Source: a virus
Reading direction: 5' to 3' (one strand)
Length of the DNA stretch: 43,002 nucleotides
Virus record (IMG/VR): IMGVR_UViG_3300005095_000169
Span: 1-43,002 of that record
Part shown: positions 22,418 to 31,514 of the stretch, piece by piece
How positions within the stretch are numbered: position 1 is the first letter of the stretch
How the letters are laid out: each line of letters opens with the position of its first letter
Position numbers and translations under genes: made by a program
Notes under the pieces: generated by a model
Database searches by the model: none
Seen by the model: only the letters and a program-made list of their open reading frames with translations
Told to the model about the DNA's origin: nothing

Positions 22418-24514
22418 ATGGCAGAAACACTATATGTAACAGACCAAGAGTTGCAAGATGGATTAGATACAAAAGTAGATAAATCATCAATTGATGCAGA
22501 AATTATAACGACTGCTAAAGATAGAATACCTTCTTCTTATATAGTTAACAAAAGGTTAACAGAAGTTGAGATTCCAGCAGATTTAAAAGAGTGTATAGAG
22601 CAGTTTGATAATATGTATCTTGGGTACAAGGCTACACACCCAACACAAGATATAAATGGAGCTTCACTATCTACTGGGTTAATGTATTGGAATACAACTG
22701 ATAAGATTTTATATATATATCAAGAGGGAAGTGGCTGGATTCCAAGTATATCAACAACTCCAACAGTGATGCCGATGCCAGTAACTATAAAAAAATTCGA
22801 TGTTCTAGTTACAACTACAACAGATAAGGTAGTAGTTGGTACTTATAATCCAGATAATGTTGTGGTATATCTAAATGGCTTTCTTATGGCAAAAGATGAC
22901 TATGAAGCAACAGATGGTACAAGCATCACATTTGAAGAAGATTTGAAAGATGGAGATGTAGTATCTGGGTTTAGTTCAAATGATGATGTTATAAATAAGT
23001 TTGATATATTAGCTACTGATGGTCAAACAGAAGTTTCAGTTCCATCTGGATACGACCCTACATCTTTAAATGTATTTATAAATGGTATATTGATGTCAGT
23101 TCAAGATTATACAGCCACAGATGGTTCAATAATAATATTTGAAGAGCCTCTAAGTGATGGAGATGTAGTATCTGGATTCAGTCTAAAAAATATAGATGAA
23201 TTAGTTCCAATAGTTACTGAATATCCAACAATAGAAGATGCACCAAACCCAGCAAAAAACGGTGCATTAGCGTTCGACCTAAAAAGAGGTGAACTTTATT
23301 ACTACTCAACCGAATATAATGGGTGGATTGGCTGGAAAGGAAAAGGTGAGATTGGGTTCTATGATAAATATGATGATTTTGAAGACCCGACAGTAGCAAA
23401 AGAAGATAAGCTTTACATTGACCGTCAGGAAAAGAATGCTTGGTTATTTGATGGTTCTCAATATATCCCGTTCGGTGTATGGAGTGGAGAATTGCTACCA
23501 CCTCTCTCTAAAGGCGTTAAAGGTAATCTTTATATTGAGGGTAAATCTGGTATTTTATATAGATTTGATGGAACAGAATACAAAGTAGTATCAGACCCGA
23601 ATAGAGATGAGGTGCAAGTAGAAGATTCTAAGAGTAATTTTATCTACACAGGTAAACAAGATTTATTCTTGGCGAAAGATGAGAATAGACTTTACAGTTA
23701 CAATGGTAGAGACTTTATACCAATCTCAAACGCTGGAGTTGGAGAAGTAAAATTTGTAGAATCTGAAGATGATTTTCAAGAAACTGAAGAGCTACTACAA
23801 GTTGTAAAAGAGAATGGAAAAGTCTATTACTATGATGATGATAAAAAGAAGAGAGCCAATAAAGAGGTTTATAGAGTTCCAACTAAAACAGATTTACAGA
23901 ATGCAACTAAAGATGAAGACTTTATATATATAGTTGATGATGATAACACTCTATGGAAGTGGGATAATGGAACAGAAGAGTTTGAGCCTATTGGTACTTC
24001 TATTGTATCACACACATTTGCTAAAGAGTCTGATATATCTCATACTAATCCAACTCCAACTAGAGATGAGGTAGAAAAGTATGCAAGTGATAATGGACTA
24101 AATAATACTATTATATGGGGTAACCTTACAAACGATTCATCTATATCTGCTACATGGGGGTATAGTGTAGATGTAGATGGTAAGGCAGTTATAGTTTACT
24201 CTAAAGAAGAGGTTCATATTGCAGGGTTTGCAGTAATAGATGGGGAACAGGATTTCGATGGAGTTTTAAATGTTAGAGTAGAAAATAACTTAGTAGAAAT
24301 TACGGACGGTTCAGGAAAAACAATAAATGTTAAAGATGTAACAAGTAATGGTGCATTATCTAATGGTACTGGTTCTCTAATGGCATTCTATAATGGGCAG
24401 AAATTCCCTAATGTTGATGTAAATCAAGATGGGAACTATGCAAATATAGATGCTACTAGAGTTACAAATGATAATATTCTATTTGATAATGATTTTATAG
24501 AAATAATTAAATAA
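22418..24514 (+). CDS. Tail fibre protein with duplicated beta module
   Basis: 698 residues. Residues about 127-186 and 195-254 are two copies of one module with VYLNGFLM/VFINGILM, DYEATDGTSITFEE/DYTATDGSIIIFEE and DGDVVSGFS in each; this matches the phage fibre repeat ending in a GD-V motif. Later segments repeat a theme of short strands ending in YRFDGTEY, YSYNGRDF, YYYDDDK, like beads of a fibre shaft. An N-terminal 30 residues may attach it to the tail. Confidence 0.78.
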   Translation: MAETLYVTDQELQDGLDTKVDKSSIDAEIITTAKDRIPSSYIVNKRLTEVEIPADLKECIEQFDNMYLGYKATHPTQDINGASLSTGLMYWNTTDKILYIYQEGSGWIPSISTTPTVMPMPVTIKKFDVLVTTTTDKVVVGTYNPDNVVVYLNGFLMAKDDYEATDGTSITFEEDLKDGDVVSGFSSNDDVINKFDILATDGQTEVSVPSGYDPTSLNVFINGILMSVQDYTATDGSIIIFEEPLSDGDVVSGFSLKNIDELVPIVTEYPTIEDAPNPAKNGALAFDLKRGELYYYSTEYNGWIGWKGKGEIGFYDKYDDFEDPTVAKEDKLYIDRQEKNAWLFDGSQYIPFGVWSGELLPPLSKGVKGNLYIEGKSGILYRFDGTEYKVVSDPNRDEVQVEDSKSNFIYTGKQDLFLAKDENRLYSYNGRDFIPISNAGVGEVKFVESEDDFQETEELLQVVKENGKVYYYDDDKKKRANKEVYRVPTKTDLQNATKDEDFIYIVDDDNTLWKWDNGTEEFEPIGTSIVSHTFAKESDISHTNPTPTRDEVEKYASDNGLNNTIIWGNLTNDSSISATWGYSVDVDGKAVIVYSKEEVHIAGFAVIDGEQDFDGVLNVRVENNLVEITDGSGKTINVKDVTSNGALSNGTGSLMAFYNGQKFPNVDVNQDGNYANIDATRVTNDNILFDNDFIEIIK

Positions 24515-24530
24515 AAACAAGGAGATTTAG

Positions 24531-25499
24531 ATGTTTAATTCAAACCAAGTAAAAACAAGATTAGGAACAAGAAAATCAGATAGTAAACCAGAGTATGGGA
24601 GATTGCAAGATATTATTACTCCAATCACACCAGTTATGGGAGAGAATGTAAGTTTTACTCTAAGTGCAGATTCTAATACTTATGCTATTACAGGATTAAG
24701 TGGTGCAGTATATAAGAGTGGAGACTATTATGAAGCTATTAATGGTGGTGTAATTTGCTCAGATGCACCAACTGAAACAAAAGAGGTAGCTGGAAGAGTT
24801 GCAAACATCAGTAGAGTTATAGATTCTAATGATGATGAGGTAATAGATATTGTCTTAGATGCGACTGGCAAAGTAGAGAAAAGAAGGTTTGTATATGGAT
24901 TAGCTTATTCATCTAAAGAGGATGGAGACACTATAAGCGACAATGACATTTCATTTTCATTTGTGGCATGGGATGATGAGAATCAAACTTTTGAACAAGT
25001 TGATATTCCTGCTGGAGATTATAAGTGTGCTATTAACCAAGCATACAACAACGGCACATTAGCATTAGCTCAAAAGAATGGAGTTGTACTATCAGCATAT
25101 GATGTAGGTGGATATGCTCAAGATGAGCTATTGGATTTGCAAGATAATAAACCTATGCTTTATGAGCTAAATGTAGATACAGAAACAGACCTACAAGATG
25201 ATAAGATTATTATCTTCACTATTGGTGCAGATTCTTCTGCTAGTTCTATTACTGATAGTGCAGGTAACACATTGTCAGGTACTTCAACACAAATAGAGAC
25301 AGTTGTATTTGATTCAGGAGATGTTGGTAAAACTGTTTATGAATTAAATGGTGGTATAGTAACATATAATGGTGCTATTGTCCAACCTACAATGGTAACA
25401 ATAGAAGATACAAACAAGATAAAAGCAGACCTTAGCAACACACTAGCTGGGAATACAGTATATGAAGAGGACTTTATCACTCTTTCTTTAGGAGCATAA
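24531..25499 (+). CDS. Virion structural protein, fibre- or decoration-like
   Basis: 322 residues, beta-rich, no family recognised. Glycine, serine and threonine rich, with repeated short strands; GGVICSDAPTE and DSSASSITDSAGNTLSGTSTQ are typical of fibre or head-decoration surfaces. A GGAGA site lies before the ATG. Its place between two fibre genes implies a tail role. Confidence 0.65.
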   Translation: MFNSNQVKTRLGTRKSDSKPEYGRLQDIITPITPVMGENVSFTLSADSNTYAITGLSGAVYKSGDYYEAINGGVICSDAPTETKEVAGRVANISRVIDSNDDEVIDIVLDATGKVEKRRFVYGLAYSSKEDGDTISDNDISFSFVAWDDENQTFEQVDIPAGDYKCAINQAYNNGTLALAQKNGVVLSAYDVGGYAQDELLDLQDNKPMLYELNVDTETDLQDDKIIIFTIGADSSASSITDSAGNTLSGTSTQIETVVFDSGDVGKTVYELNGGIVTYNGAIVQPTMVTIEDTNKIKADLSNTLAGNTVYEEDFITLSLGA

Positions 25500-25500
25500 T

Positions 25501-28077
25501 ATGCTAAATATCCATAACCAAACAAGAATCGACAAAAACTATTTAGTTGTTGGATTCGACCCTAAGCTTGGGTCGATATATGGAACAGACGGAGTTAGAT
25601 TTGCAGTAGATAGCAACACTGGAAACATCTTTAGGGCTTTAAAGTCAAAGGCAGATATGGCATTAGATTTGTCTGATTCTGAATCTTGGGCTAAGACCGA
25701 CCTTGTAGAGAATCAAGATTTGCTAAACAGTACAATAGGTGCAGTAAGGATTGGAGTAGATATTGTTACTACTGATGACTTAAAGCTAAATATAAGTTCA
25801 GGATATTTTATTGCCTATAACTCCGATAGAATGGGTTTTGAAAGATATGATATACCTGAAGTAAACGGAGCCACATTTGACTATATAGATAAATATGGTA
25901 ATGTTATAGATGCTGGAGTTAGTGAAATTGACCCTATTAATTGGTACGATGGTACTAATAAAATAGAGCTTGGAAGAACATACTATTCTACTTTCCAAAA
26001 GGTTTATATAGATATATATGGCAACATAAAAGTAATAAGAGGGGATATAGAATATACTAGCATAGATAAGGCTACATATCGCTCAATAGCAGAGCAAATC
26101 CCACAAATAGATGGGTTATATTATATAGGTGGTTATATCCTCTCTAAAAGTTGTGCAACACTAGATTCAAGCAGATGTAGAGTTGTTTATTCATCTAAAT
26201 TGGGAGAGTCACAAGTTGGAACTCCTGCTGGTACAATCTCAAAACTAAAAGAGCCAGTAACAGACTTGATAGCACTTAAAGAGATAGAGACTCCAGAAAC
26301 TGGAGAGATGCGTCAAGATTTATCAACACTACCTAGTGTTACTATGTGGGTATTCAATGCAGAAGCTACAAGTGGAGAAGCACCAAATGATGGCACTACT
26401 GGATACTGGAACAAGCTAGAAGCATCAGGTAAAAGAGAGATAGTAGATACAAATAGTAACACAGATATAGAGGCAGATAAGGACTATATAGTTGACTCTA
26501 GTGCCGATAATGTGTTACTAAATTTACAAGAAATAAATGATGACAATATTGGAAAGATTTTTTCTGTAACAAAAGAGTCGGCAGATGATAACACAGTATC
26601 AATAGTATATGACTCAAATACTATCCACACATTAGATACACAATATCAGTCAGCAGAGTACATTATTACAGAAGATAATATTAGAATCCTAAATGAATAC
26701 TACCCAGAGTCTCAAAAGAATATAGATTATAGTGCAGTAGGTAGGATAGTATTTCAGCTACCTCAACCTAATAAAGGGATTTATCCTTTAGATGGAGGAA
26801 CATATAAAGATAAACTACTAGCAGAGCATATATCAGCTAATAGTGATAAATTTGTAGGCTTCACAGTTGATGGAGACAATGTTACAACTCCAGATTGGAG
26901 AGGTCATATCTTATATGGTGCTGGTGGACTTGGGCTAGATGATACTATTGGTCAATTTGTTGAGCAAGATTTACAAGAACACTCACATACTATACCTACT
27001 AATAGTGGTTGGGTATATGAAGATAATAGTGGAAGTGAACATGTATTAAAAAGAGTTGATGGAAATACAGGTACATTTGGTGGAGAATACACAAGAGTAA
27101 AAGGTTATACAGCTCAATTATGCATACTTGGTACTACATATATCAGACTAGATGAGAATACTACTCTAGCAACAGCAGTTACAGCAACATTTAATGGTGC
27201 AACTGTTAATGGTGGTGATACATCTGTAACTATATATGAAGGCGTATATGCATTTATGGTACATGTTGATTTAGATACAACAGAAAGCATAGACTCGGTA
27301 ACAAATGCAACTATAATGGATGCAGATAAAGGTATTATCCTTATTCAACAATCTATGGGTGGTGGAGACTTTACAGTAGATATAGTTAAGAAAACTAACT
27401 TGGATTTAAGTTTATTCCCTCTATTGGATAATGGCACAGAGAGACACCTATTTTATGGTGAAATGAAGAGTGCTATGGATGAAAACCATTTAACTAAATT
27501 TGTTATCCCAAAAGATGGTGCATATCCAACAGCAGTTAGAGTGTTCAATAATAGATGGGGAGTAAATTATGGGTTTGGAAGTAGAGACGATTTAATAGTG
27601 GACGGTGGGATAGATTTGAACACTATTAATTTCGAGTTCTCTACATGGTGTAGGGTAGTAGTAGAACAAGATAGTAACTACTATATAGGAAATTCTACTA
27701 CTGCCACAGCTCAAAAGACACTACATATAGGATTTAGAGATAGCGATACATTCACAGTAGCATTTTGGGCAAGTGATGTCAACTTCGATGGGATTTATCA
27801 AACTGATTTTATGGATACGCTACATCATATTTTTGTATCTCACGATGCATCTACAAAGAACACTTCTCTTTTTATAGATAATACATTTATAGGAGAACTA
27901 ACACACGCCAGTAACTACCTAAGCAATTATGATAGAATTCTATCTGCCAATAATGGAGATAGAAAAGGAAAGGTTGAGGTATGTCTTCTTAGATGCCATA
28001 CTAACACTGATTATACAAAAGCTAGTGAAAATTGTGATATAATATATAACTATGAAAAAGAATTACTAGGTATCTAA
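25501..28077 (+). CDS. Tail fibre with collar-type domain and C-terminal lectin-like domain
   Basis: 858 residues. Residues about 413-500 look like a phage tail-collar domain: GRIVFQLP, PLDGGTY, TPDWRGHILYGAGG and QDLQEHSHTI (compare LPD-x-RG...Q...SHSH). The last 150 residues (about 700-850) form a LamG or concanavalin-like beta sandwich, with FSTWCRVVV, TFTVAFWASD, HHIFVSHDASTKNTSLFIDN. It probably binds host surface sugars and decides host range. Confidence 0.78.
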   Translation: MLNIHNQTRIDKNYLVVGFDPKLGSIYGTDGVRFAVDSNTGNIFRALKSKADMALDLSDSESWAKTDLVENQDLLNSTIGAVRIGVDIVTTDDLKLNISSGYFIAYNSDRMGFERYDIPEVNGATFDYIDKYGNVIDAGVSEIDPINWYDGTNKIELGRTYYSTFQKVYIDIYGNIKVIRGDIEYTSIDKATYRSIAEQIPQIDGLYYIGGYILSKSCATLDSSRCRVVYSSKLGESQVGTPAGTISKLKEPVTDLIALKEIETPETGEMRQDLSTLPSVTMWVFNAEATSGEAPNDGTTGYWNKLEASGKREIVDTNSNTDIEADKDYIVDSSADNVLLNLQEINDDNIGKIFSVTKESADDNTVSIVYDSNTIHTLDTQYQSAEYIITEDNIRILNEYYPESQKNIDYSAVGRIVFQLPQPNKGIYPLDGGTYKDKLLAEHISANSDKFVGFTVDGDNVTTPDWRGHILYGAGGLGLDDTIGQFVEQDLQEHSHTIPTNSGWVYEDNSGSEHVLKRVDGNTGTFGGEYTRVKGYTAQLCILGTTYIRLDENTTLATAVTATFNGATVNGGDTSVTIYEGVYAFMVHVDLDTTESIDSVTNATIMDADKGIILIQQSMGGGDFTVDIVKKTNLDLSLFPLLDNGTERHLFYGEMKSAMDENHLTKFVIPKDGAYPTAVRVFNNRWGVNYGFGSRDDLIVDGGIDLNTINFEFSTWCRVVVEQDSNYYIGNSTTATAQKTLHIGFRDSDTFTVAFWASDVNFDGIYQTDFMDTLHHIFVSHDASTKNTSLFIDNTFIGELTHASNYLSNYDRILSANNGDRKGKVEVCLLRCHTNTDYTKASENCDIIYNYEKELLGI

Positions 28078-28079
28078 AA

Positions 28080-28328
28080 ATGAAAAATACTATCTTGATT
28101 GCAATATTATTTACAGGTTGTACAGTTCAATATCCAAATCAACAACAATATAAACAGCAATACCAAGGAAGCCTTCAGCAACCTCAGCAAGTATCAGGAG
28201 TTAATACTTGCTGGGACGGTTCAGATACTGTTAATTGCAGAATAAAATCAATCAAGAAAAATTTAAGAATACTTGATTTTAGAGTCAAGGATTCTTTGAA
28301 TGGATGGGGTGATTGTTGTGGAGGATGA
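28080..28328 (+). CDS. Small predicted lipoprotein (possible spanin-like)
   Basis: 82 residues. A short signal peptide ends in LFTGC, a lipobox with the cysteine at residue 14, so the mature part would be anchored in a membrane. It is glutamine-rich at first and has three further cysteines near the end. It starts the lysis cassette, where an outer-membrane spanin is common, but no paired inner subunit is obvious. It overlaps the next gene by 29 bases. Confidence 0.65.
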   Translation: MKNTILIAILFTGCTVQYPNQQQYKQQYQGSLQQPQQVSGVNTCWDGSDTVNCRIKSIKKNLRILDFRVKDSLNGWGDCCGG

Positions 28329-28605
28329 TGTAAGAAAGCTATTTGATAAAATAAGTAGTGATGTTCAAGAGTTAAAGAATATGCAATTAGAAATAGTAAA
28401 GGTTTTTTCTAAACAAAATGAGCTTGATAATCTGATAAACTATCAAACAGAAAGGGCAGATGAAGCAAGAAAAGTAATACATAAGCGTATAGACAGATTA
28501 GAGGCAGATGTAGAGAGAGTTGAAGGGACTATATATAAAGTGATTTTTGGCGTCATAACTGCTCTAGTAGGTGTTGTTACAACTGTTTTCATGGAGAAAC
28601 TTTAA
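28300..28605 (+). CDS. XhlA-like lysis protein
   Basis: 101 residues. A coiled coil (about 8-75, with HKRIDRLEADVERVEGT) followed by a C-terminal membrane span (IYKVIFGVITALVGVVTTVFM), the layout of XhlA haemolysin-type proteins found in phage lysis cassettes. It may support the holin or act as an inner-membrane spanin. Its stop overlaps the amidase start (TAATG). Confidence 0.7.
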   Translation: MDGVIVVEDDVRKLFDKISSDVQELKNMQLEIVKVFSKQNELDNLINYQTERADEARKVIHKRIDRLEADVERVEGTIYKVIFGVITALVGVVTTVFMEKL

Positions 28606-29051
28606 TGAGAAAGATAACATTCATATCCGTTCACACTTCAGATAGTGTTTATGGTTCAGCAACAGCTATCAGGGCGTGGCACAAACAAAGAGGGTGGAAT
28701 GATATAGGTTATCATTTTGTTATTTTAAATGGACTAATAAAACATGATTTATACTTTCAAAGTATGAATGGTTCTATTGAGTATGGAAGACCTATCGAAT
28801 TTATTCCTGCTTCTATAAAAGGACATAATGAGGGGCAAATTGCTATATGCTTGGTTGGGAAAGGTGGAAAATATACAGTTAAGCAAATGGAGTCTTTAAC
28901 ATCTTTACTTGCAGAACTTTTAAAGAAATATAATCTAAGAGTTAAAGATATAAAAGGGCATTATGAACTCAACAAAAACAAAACATGTCCTGATATAGAT
29001 ATGAATAAATTAAGAGCGTATATGGAGGTACTAGTAAATGAAAGTAAGTGA
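28605..29051 (+). CDS. Endolysin, T7-lysozyme-type N-acetylmuramoyl-L-alanine amidase
   Basis: 148 residues, T7 lysozyme size. Zinc ligands H10 (SVHTS), H119 (KGHYEL) and C128 (TCPD), with Y36 (IGYHF) and K126 (NKNKTC) in the catalytic positions. GHNEGQIAICLVG matches the family core. It cuts the bond between glycan and peptide in the cell wall. With no signal peptide it needs the holin. No phage RNA polymerase is present, so the polymerase-inhibiting role of T7 lysozyme is not expected. Confidence 0.92.
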   Translation: MRKITFISVHTSDSVYGSATAIRAWHKQRGWNDIGYHFVILNGLIKHDLYFQSMNGSIEYGRPIEFIPASIKGHNEGQIAICLVGKGGKYTVKQMESLTSLLAELLKKYNLRVKDIKGHYELNKNKTCPDIDMNKLRAYMEVLVNESK

Positions 29052-29460
29052 TATACTAGGATATGATAATGTAATACAGGCTGGAATTGAAGGTATCTCA
29101 AAGTGGGCTAATAAAGACTTAGAAAAGCTTAAAATAGAACAAGAATATTATAATAAGCTTATAGAATCGCAAGATAAGCAATTACAAGGGCAAGTAGAAG
29201 TAAATAAGATTGAAGCAAAAAACCCATCCATATTTATAGCAGGGTGGAGACCTTTTATAGGTTGGGTATCAGGATTTGCACTATTTTTCACATTTATTTG
29301 TGAACCTTTCTTACATGCTTTACTTGGAATATGGAATATAGATTTTGATGTAGCATTAGATACAGCTACTCTTTATAATTTGGTTATTGCAATGCTAGGA
29401 ATTGCAGGACTTAGAACATATGAAAAATATAAAAAAATAGATACAAAGGAGATAAAATAA
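29038..29460 (+). CDS. Holin (3TM family)
   Basis: 140 residues. An N-terminal helical region, then AGWRPFIGWVSGFALFF (about 68-84) and a second hydrophobic region ending GIAGLRTYEKYKK, the pattern of the 3TM holin family (WRP...GLRT-x-EK). It forms the membrane holes that release the amidase. It overlaps the amidase gene by 14 bases. Confidence 0.85.
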   Translation: MKVSDILGYDNVIQAGIEGISKWANKDLEKLKIEQEYYNKLIESQDKQLQGQVEVNKIEAKNPSIFIAGWRPFIGWVSGFALFFTFICEPFLHALLGIWNIDFDVALDTATLYNLVIAMLGIAGLRTYEKYKKIDTKEIK

Positions 29461-30866
29461 TGGCAAATAATGGACTTAGAAATAGAGATTATGAGCAAAT
29501 GATTGGAAAAGCCGATAGCATAGAAGCAAATGGTAAAGATTTGGAGTTACAAGCAGATTCAGGATATAAAGTAGTCATAAAAGATGGGAATGGAGATAAT
29601 ATTCTTGTAGGTGATGAAAATGGTATTGAATTAAGTAAGGACGCAGTAGCGAAAGAAGATTTTGAAGTTGATGGAGATTTAGTTGTAGGAACAGACAATA
29701 CAGATACTATGCTTGTAAAAAGTACATCTACATTTAAAGAAAATGTTACATTAGATAAAGATTTATCAGTTAAAGGAAATACATCACTTGGTGACAGTTC
29801 AAGTGACACTATAGATATTGCTGGAACTTCTACATTTGCAGAAAACGCAACATTTGAAAAAGATGTAACTATTAAGGGAGATTTAAACCTTGAAGATAAT
29901 AGTGGAGTAGGTGGAATAATAAAGGTTGATTCAGCTACAAGACCAACTGAAGTTAAAGCAGGTGAGCTTTGGTACGACAATGGAAATTCTAATCTTTGGT
30001 ACTATGATGGAACTAATGATTTACCTGCTTCTGATTCAAGACCAAGTGGACTTAGTGACGGAGATAGATGGTATAACTATGAAGCAGGGGCAGTTGTTGA
30101 AGTATATGCAAGTATATTTGACCTTAACACATCAAATGACGGTTCAGGTGGTTTTTTAGTTACAGATGGAGACAGAAAGACGCTTGGAACAAAATATGGT
30201 GTTGCAGTATATGCAGATGAAAGTGATAGTTCAAATTCTAAAAAGAGTGCATTTCACATAGACCCTGATGAAAACACAGCATATATAACTTTATATCAAA
30301 AAGGAAATAATGGATACGCTCAAACAGAGTTGCAATTAAAAGATGACAAGAGGGGATATATAAATAACAAGCCGATAATGGTTTTAGAATATGACCCAAA
30401 TGTAACACATACAGAGATAACAGATGACGCAACAATCAAGAACTATGTAACAGTTCCAACACAATATGGTACAGGAACAAAGTGCGATAGACTTATGGTT
30501 AACATTGTTAGAATAGGGGATGTATGCCAAATAAATGGTAGGCTATATATGTCAAATATGAGCTTTGATTCTGAAAATGATGATTCGATTCTTGTGCCTA
30601 TAAAGATAATGGATTTTATCAGAGACCAAGGGTGGTTTGATGCAGATATTGAGGTAGCAGGGTATGGTGCTTTAACAATATTATATGTTACAGATTCATC
30701 AGATGTTAGAATGATGAGCGAATTACTATTTACAAGAGACAAAACAGATAGTTCAAATCCAAATCAGGTTGTATTTTACAATGGTGAGGCTATTCTTGGA
30801 TGGAATCAAACTATAGAACAGAAAAGATGGTGGTTTAATGTTACATTTGTTGTTAAAGACAAATAA
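29460..30866 (+). CDS. Fibre-like structural protein after the lysis cassette
   Basis: 468 residues. Residues about 65-150 carry a repeated strand pattern (TLDKDLSVKGNTSLGDSSS / TFEKDVTIKGDLNLEDNSG), as in beta-helix stems of phage fibres. ELWYDNGNSNLWYYDG and RWYN follow. The C-terminal half is a mixed beta domain. The TAATG overlap with the holin gene means fibre and lysis genes are translated together. Confidence 0.72.
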   Translation: MANNGLRNRDYEQMIGKADSIEANGKDLELQADSGYKVVIKDGNGDNILVGDENGIELSKDAVAKEDFEVDGDLVVGTDNTDTMLVKSTSTFKENVTLDKDLSVKGNTSLGDSSSDTIDIAGTSTFAENATFEKDVTIKGDLNLEDNSGVGGIIKVDSATRPTEVKAGELWYDNGNSNLWYYDGTNDLPASDSRPSGLSDGDRWYNYEAGAVVEVYASIFDLNTSNDGSGGFLVTDGDRKTLGTKYGVAVYADESDSSNSKKSAFHIDPDENTAYITLYQKGNNGYAQTELQLKDDKRGYINNKPIMVLEYDPNVTHTEITDDATIKNYVTVPTQYGTGTKCDRLMVNIVRIGDVCQINGRLYMSNMSFDSENDDSILVPIKIMDFIRDQGWFDADIEVAGYGALTILYVTDSSDVRMMSELLFTRDKTDSSNPNQVVFYNGEAILGWNQTIEQKRWWFNVTFVVKDK

Positions 30867-31110
30867 TATAATACTTTTCCCTACTAAATTAGATAGTGGG
30901 GAAGTTGTACTATACTTATATTGGATAGAGGGCAATATAAACAAGAAAACGCTTATTGACTTCTATCAAGTATATAAACATTATGAATGTGATGTATATT
31001 TTGCAGATAAGAGAGATATATGGAATATGGAGAGAGTGAAAGGAGATTTAAAAGTATGCCGACACAAACGGATTACTTCACTTATGCGAATGTTGCGAAT
31101 CAAGGATTAA
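30838..31110 (+). CDS. Small hypothetical protein at the T7 gp13 position
   Basis: 90 residues, overlapping the end of the fibre gene by 29 bases and the start of the next gene by 55. Not recognised. The spacing (it fills an otherwise empty 190 nt) and the order before the internal virion proteins support it. T7 gp13 occupies the same place, but similarity cannot be claimed from the sequence. Confidence 0.55.
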   Translation: MLHLLLKTNNIILFPTKLDSGEVVLYLYWIEGNINKKTLIDFYQVYKHYECDVYFADKRDIWNMERVKGDLKVCRHKRITSLMRMLRIKD

Positions 31111-31505
31111 GTTTCGCAAACACTCTTATTAGTGGGCAGATAAACAAGAAAAACATAGCACAAAGTTATAACTCAACTCAAACACAATATAAAAACAACT
31201 TTAATAAATTGATGGTTGATTTTGGGGCAAGTATGAGTGAAGTAAGCCTTTCAGCTACTGCTTTATATGGAATGGAGAAACAGTTAGACCAATTCAAAGG
31301 AGTTGTTAATGTGGGAGAAAAGAAAGACTATGGAAGACCTCAAAGACTCCAATTACTCCAACAATTTGATGATACAGCTAACCAGTTAGCTTTAGATAAT
31401 TCATACGCTTATGCTAATGCAAAAGCTCAACAACAAGCTATTACACAGCAACAGAGAGTATCTGCTTTGACATCTGCTATGTCCATGGCTATTATGTTTT
31501 TATAG
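31056..31505 (+). CDS. Internal virion protein (T7 gp14-like)
   Basis: 149 residues from the ATG at 31056, with AAAGGAG upstream; an earlier in-frame ATG at 31020 is less likely. The asparagine-, glutamine- and alanine-rich helical make-up, ANVANQGLSFANTLISG near the start and the C-terminal hydrophobic SALTSAMSMAIMFL resemble gp14-type ejection proteins, which enter the host envelope during DNA delivery. The two larger ejection proteins follow. Confidence 0.7.
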   Translation: MPTQTDYFTYANVANQGLSFANTLISGQINKKNIAQSYNSTQTQYKNNFNKLMVDFGASMSEVSLSATALYGMEKQLDQFKGVVNVGEKKDYGRPQRLQLLQQFDDTANQLALDNSYAYANAKAQQQAITQQQRVSALTSAMSMAIMFL

Positions 31506-31514
31506 GGGTGAAAT

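Noticed and set aside
28605-29051. An RNA-polymerase inhibitor role for the T7-type amidase
   Set aside because: No phage RNA polymerase gene is recognisable, so the T7 regulatory partnership has no visible partner here.
29489-29980. A 163-codon open frame on the minus strand
   Set aside because: It lies wholly inside the repetitive fibre gene, has no start signals and has a serine-rich composition typical of a reverse-strand shadow.
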